DNA of 59,456 nt from a bacterium (GTDB lineage: Bacteria; Zixibacteria; MSB-5A5; WJJR01): the NCBI GenBank assembly GCA_035559435.1, contig DATMBC010000071.1, positions 1 through 59,456 of the forward strand, in the 5' to 3' direction. A program made the translations under genes and the position numbers. Positions within the stretch are counted from its first letter, which is position 1, and every line of letters starts with the position of its first letter. The notes under the pieces are model-generated. The model did no database searches, was not told the origin of the DNA, and saw only the letters and a program-made list of their open reading frames with translations. Positions 58,074 to 59,456 of the stretch are shown piece after piece.

Positions 58074-58955
58074 CTACTTTGTCTGCAACTCGGCCGCCAG
58101 GACGGTGTTCTGCATCAGCATCGCCACGGTCATCGGGCCGACGCCGCCGGGGACCGGAGTGATCGCGCCGGCGACCTCCGCCACCGAGGGATAATGCGCA
58201 TCGCCCACCAGGCGGTATCCTTTTTTCGCCGACGGGTCCTCCACGCGGTTGATGCCGACATCGATCACCGTCGCGCCGGGTTTGACCATGTCGCCTCGGA
58301 CCATCTCGGGTTGGCCCATGGCCAAGATCAGGATGTCGGCGCGGCGGGTGTGCGCGGCCAGATCGCGGGTGCGGCTGTGGCAGAGCGTCACGGTCCCGTC
58401 GCCGCCCTTGCCCTTGCGTGAGAGCAGAATCGACAACGGTCGTCCGACGATGTTGCCCCGACCCAGCACCACGACTTCGGCTCCGGCAATCGGAACGTTT
58501 GAGCGGGTGAGCAATTCGAGAATGCCCGCGGGTGTGCAGGGCAAAAGCGCGCCGCCGCCCAGCGTCATCACGCCCACGTTGTACGGATGAAATCCATCGA
58601 TGTCCTTGCGCGGATCGATCAAGTCGACCAGCGCCGCCTCATCGAGTCCCCGGGGGAGCGGCGACTGGATGATGTAACCGTGGAGGTCGGCGCGGGCGTT
58701 GAGTTCGCGCACCAGCGCCGCCAGTTCCGCCTGCGAAGTGGTCGCCGGGCGCGCGATGATTTCGGAGCCCATGCCCAGTTCCTCGGCGGCCTTCTTTTTC
58801 GAGCTGACGTATACGGCCGAGGCGGGATCATCGCCGACCAGCACTGCGGCCAGACGCGGGGTGATGCCGCGCGCTTTCAGGGCGTTGATGCGGGGAATCA
58901 GATCGGCGCGGATGTCGGCGGCGATCGCCTTTCCGTCAATGATGCGGGCGCTCAT
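58074..58955 (-). CDS. folD: Methylenetetrahydrofolate dehydrogenase/cyclohydrolase
   Basis: 293-residue bifunctional enzyme that interconverts 5,10-methylene-, methenyl- and 10-formyl-THF in the cytoplasm. 'LAAVLVGDDPASAVYVSSKK' near 35-54 carries the catalytic Tyr and Lys (YxxxK). 'GYIIQSPLPRGLDEAALVDL' and 'DIDGFHPYNVG' follow, and the NADP site is 'VVVLGRGNIVGRPLSILLSR'. 'ITPVPGGVGPMTVAMLMQNT' is the C-terminal signature. A slight deviation is 'IQSPLPRGL' where the common form is 'VQLPLP'. In line with xseA and, further upstream, ymdB. Confidence 0.97.
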   Translation of the reverse strand: MSARIIDGKAIAADIRADLIPRINALKARGITPRLAAVLVGDDPASAVYVSSKKKAAEELGMGSEIIARPATTSQAELAALVRELNARADLHGYIIQSPLPRGLDEAALVDLIDPRKDIDGFHPYNVGVMTLGGGALLPCTPAGILELLTRSNVPIAGAEVVVLGRGNIVGRPLSILLSRKGKGGDGTVTLCHSRTRDLAAHTRRADILILAMGQPEMVRGDMVKPGATVIDVGINRVEDPSAKKGYRLVGDAHYPSVAEVAGAITPVPGGVGPMTVAMLMQNTVLAAELQTK

Positions 58956-59059
58956 GCGCGGAATAAATCGCCCCGTCGGAGCGAAGGCCAGCGGGAATCG
59001 CGCGCGTGTAAGCGCACGCCGGGCCGGGTCGCAAGAGTTGCAGGCGCGGCAGACCTCAA

Positions 59060-59093
59060 GGGAGGGCGATCCGCCGCGGCGGATCGCCCTCCC
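59060..59093. repeat. Hairpin repeat family D, perfect 34-base palindrome
   Basis: Two 17-base arms without a spacer, starting GGGAGGGCGATCCGCCG. It lies between folD and the ymdB-like gene, which has a second hairpin directly behind its stop. Confidence 0.75.
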
Positions 59094-59129
59094 TATTACT
59101 TCACATGCCGTGGGTCGGAAGAAGATAAA

Positions 59130-59150
59130 GGGCAGGTTGCGAACCTGCCC
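59130..59150 (-). repeat. Hairpin repeat family B directly behind a stop codon
   Basis: GGGCAGGTT / AACCTGCCC stem adjacent to the TGA at 59151-59153. On the minus strand it is followed by TTTATCTTCTTCC, so it could serve as the ymdB terminator. Confidence 0.65.
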
Positions 59151-59456
59151 TCACACGTCGTTGGGAGAGACTGGGCGCGGCTCGGTCTCGCCCACCTGGC
59201 GTTCGGGCAGACCGAAGTACTCGCGCACGGTCTGTGCGCCGTCGTAGGCGCACTGGAAGCGTTCGATTGACAGCGCGCGTCCGGAGCGTTCGTCGACGTC
59301 GACCACGCAGCCGCACATGCGCACATCCCCCTCGGCCATCTCGAACTTGTGCGGCATGCCGGTCATGAAACGGGCGATGGCGATCTCGGGCTTGGCCCAG
59401 AGGACCGAATCGTGCGGGCCGGTCATGCCGGCGTCGGTGAGGTAAGCAGTCCCCTG
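59151..59456 (-). CDS. YmdB-type (TIGR00282) metallophosphoesterase, C-terminus only
   Basis: The gene runs off the right edge of the window; 102 residues are visible. Reading in from the edge, 'GTAYLTDAGMTGPHDSVLWA' is the C-terminal signature of the TIGR00282 family (YmdB, a 2',3'-cyclic nucleotide 2'-phosphodiesterase; compare 'GTAYITDVGMTGPYD'). 'FMTGMPHKFEMAEGDVRMCG' and 'VDVDERSGRALSIERF' follow. The His that completes the dimetal site in the 'T.A.HVQTAD' motif lies beyond the edge. The order ymdB, folD, xseA, xseB, ispA, nadK resembles conserved neighbourhoods in many bacteria. An ATG at 59426 is internal. Confidence 0.88.
   Translation of the reverse strand, partial: QGTAYLTDAGMTGPHDSVLWAKPEIAIARFMTGMPHKFEMAEGDVRMCGCVVDVDERSGRALSIERFQCAYDGAQTVREYFGLPERQVGETEPRPVSPNDV

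Noticed and set aside
1-59456. tRNA or rRNA genes
   Set aside because: I looked for the TTCGANNC T-loop and matching acceptor ends and found no complete cloverleaf; no rRNA signature.

Overview
The window is a high-GC bacterial chromosome segment with an outer membrane. It encodes secreted beta-barrel proteins, a lipoprotein, two DUF5916 outer-membrane proteins and a type IV-pilin-like protein. One secreted protein ends in a FlgD-like Ig domain of the kind used as a C-terminal sorting tail. This mix, plus many dispersed hairpin repeats between genes, suggests an uncultured lineage of the FCB/Zixibacteria-Eisenbacteria kind. That placement is inference; the window holds no rRNA or other phylogenetic marker. 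I saw no tRNA, rRNA, CRISPR array, transposase or phage module.

Layout. 1-9971 holds housekeeping and small genes: glutaredoxin-like, HNH nuclease, a TrpRS with an Fe-S cysteine set, two outer-membrane proteins, a CHRD protein, a PAS/STAS-like pair, a CBM48 protein with a histone-like tail, an autoinhibited Fic enzyme behind an operator-like region, and an SlyD-like FKBP. 9973-17087 is an ECF sigma factor and FecR-like anti-sigma (ATGA overlap) upstream of two tandem DUF5916 outer-membrane proteins on the same strand. 17368-17959 is a pilin-like gene behind a textbook sigma-54 promoter. 18544-28897 is a run of small metabolic or unknown genes (amidohydrolase, rubredoxin-like, three DUF1801 domains, O-methyltransferase, geranylgeranyl-reductase-like flavoprotein, DinB, VOC). 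28207-30804 is accessory: repeats and a low-GC DUF4238 gene.

30805-43302 is metabolism: aldehyde dehydrogenase, enoyl-CoA hydratase, GlcD-like flavoenzyme, LeuCD-type hydro-lyase and acyl-CoA ligase. 43396-52319 is a signalling and unknown-function block: an HDOD protein with a kinase-like dimerisation segment, a DEDD exonuclease, a HEAT-repeat protein, a secreted protein made of about a dozen GGDDxY repeats, and a sensor that looks split in two (a triple-GAF protein with no phospho-acceptor His or ATPase, followed by a catalytic hybrid kinase with no sensor domain). 52818-59456 is a conserved replication/cofactor neighbourhood: RNase HIII (no ordinary start codon), NAD kinase, IspA, XseB, XseA, FolD and the C-terminus of a YmdB-type phosphodiesterase.

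A striking overall feature is at least ten families of short palindromic repeats in the intergenic spaces. In two cases they run into genes, supplying the stop codon of a DUF4386 protein and the signal peptide region of the HEAT protein. No single undescribed system is proven. The best candidates are the 43396-52319 block, the histone-tailed CBM48 protein and the ECF/FecR-DUF5916 locus.
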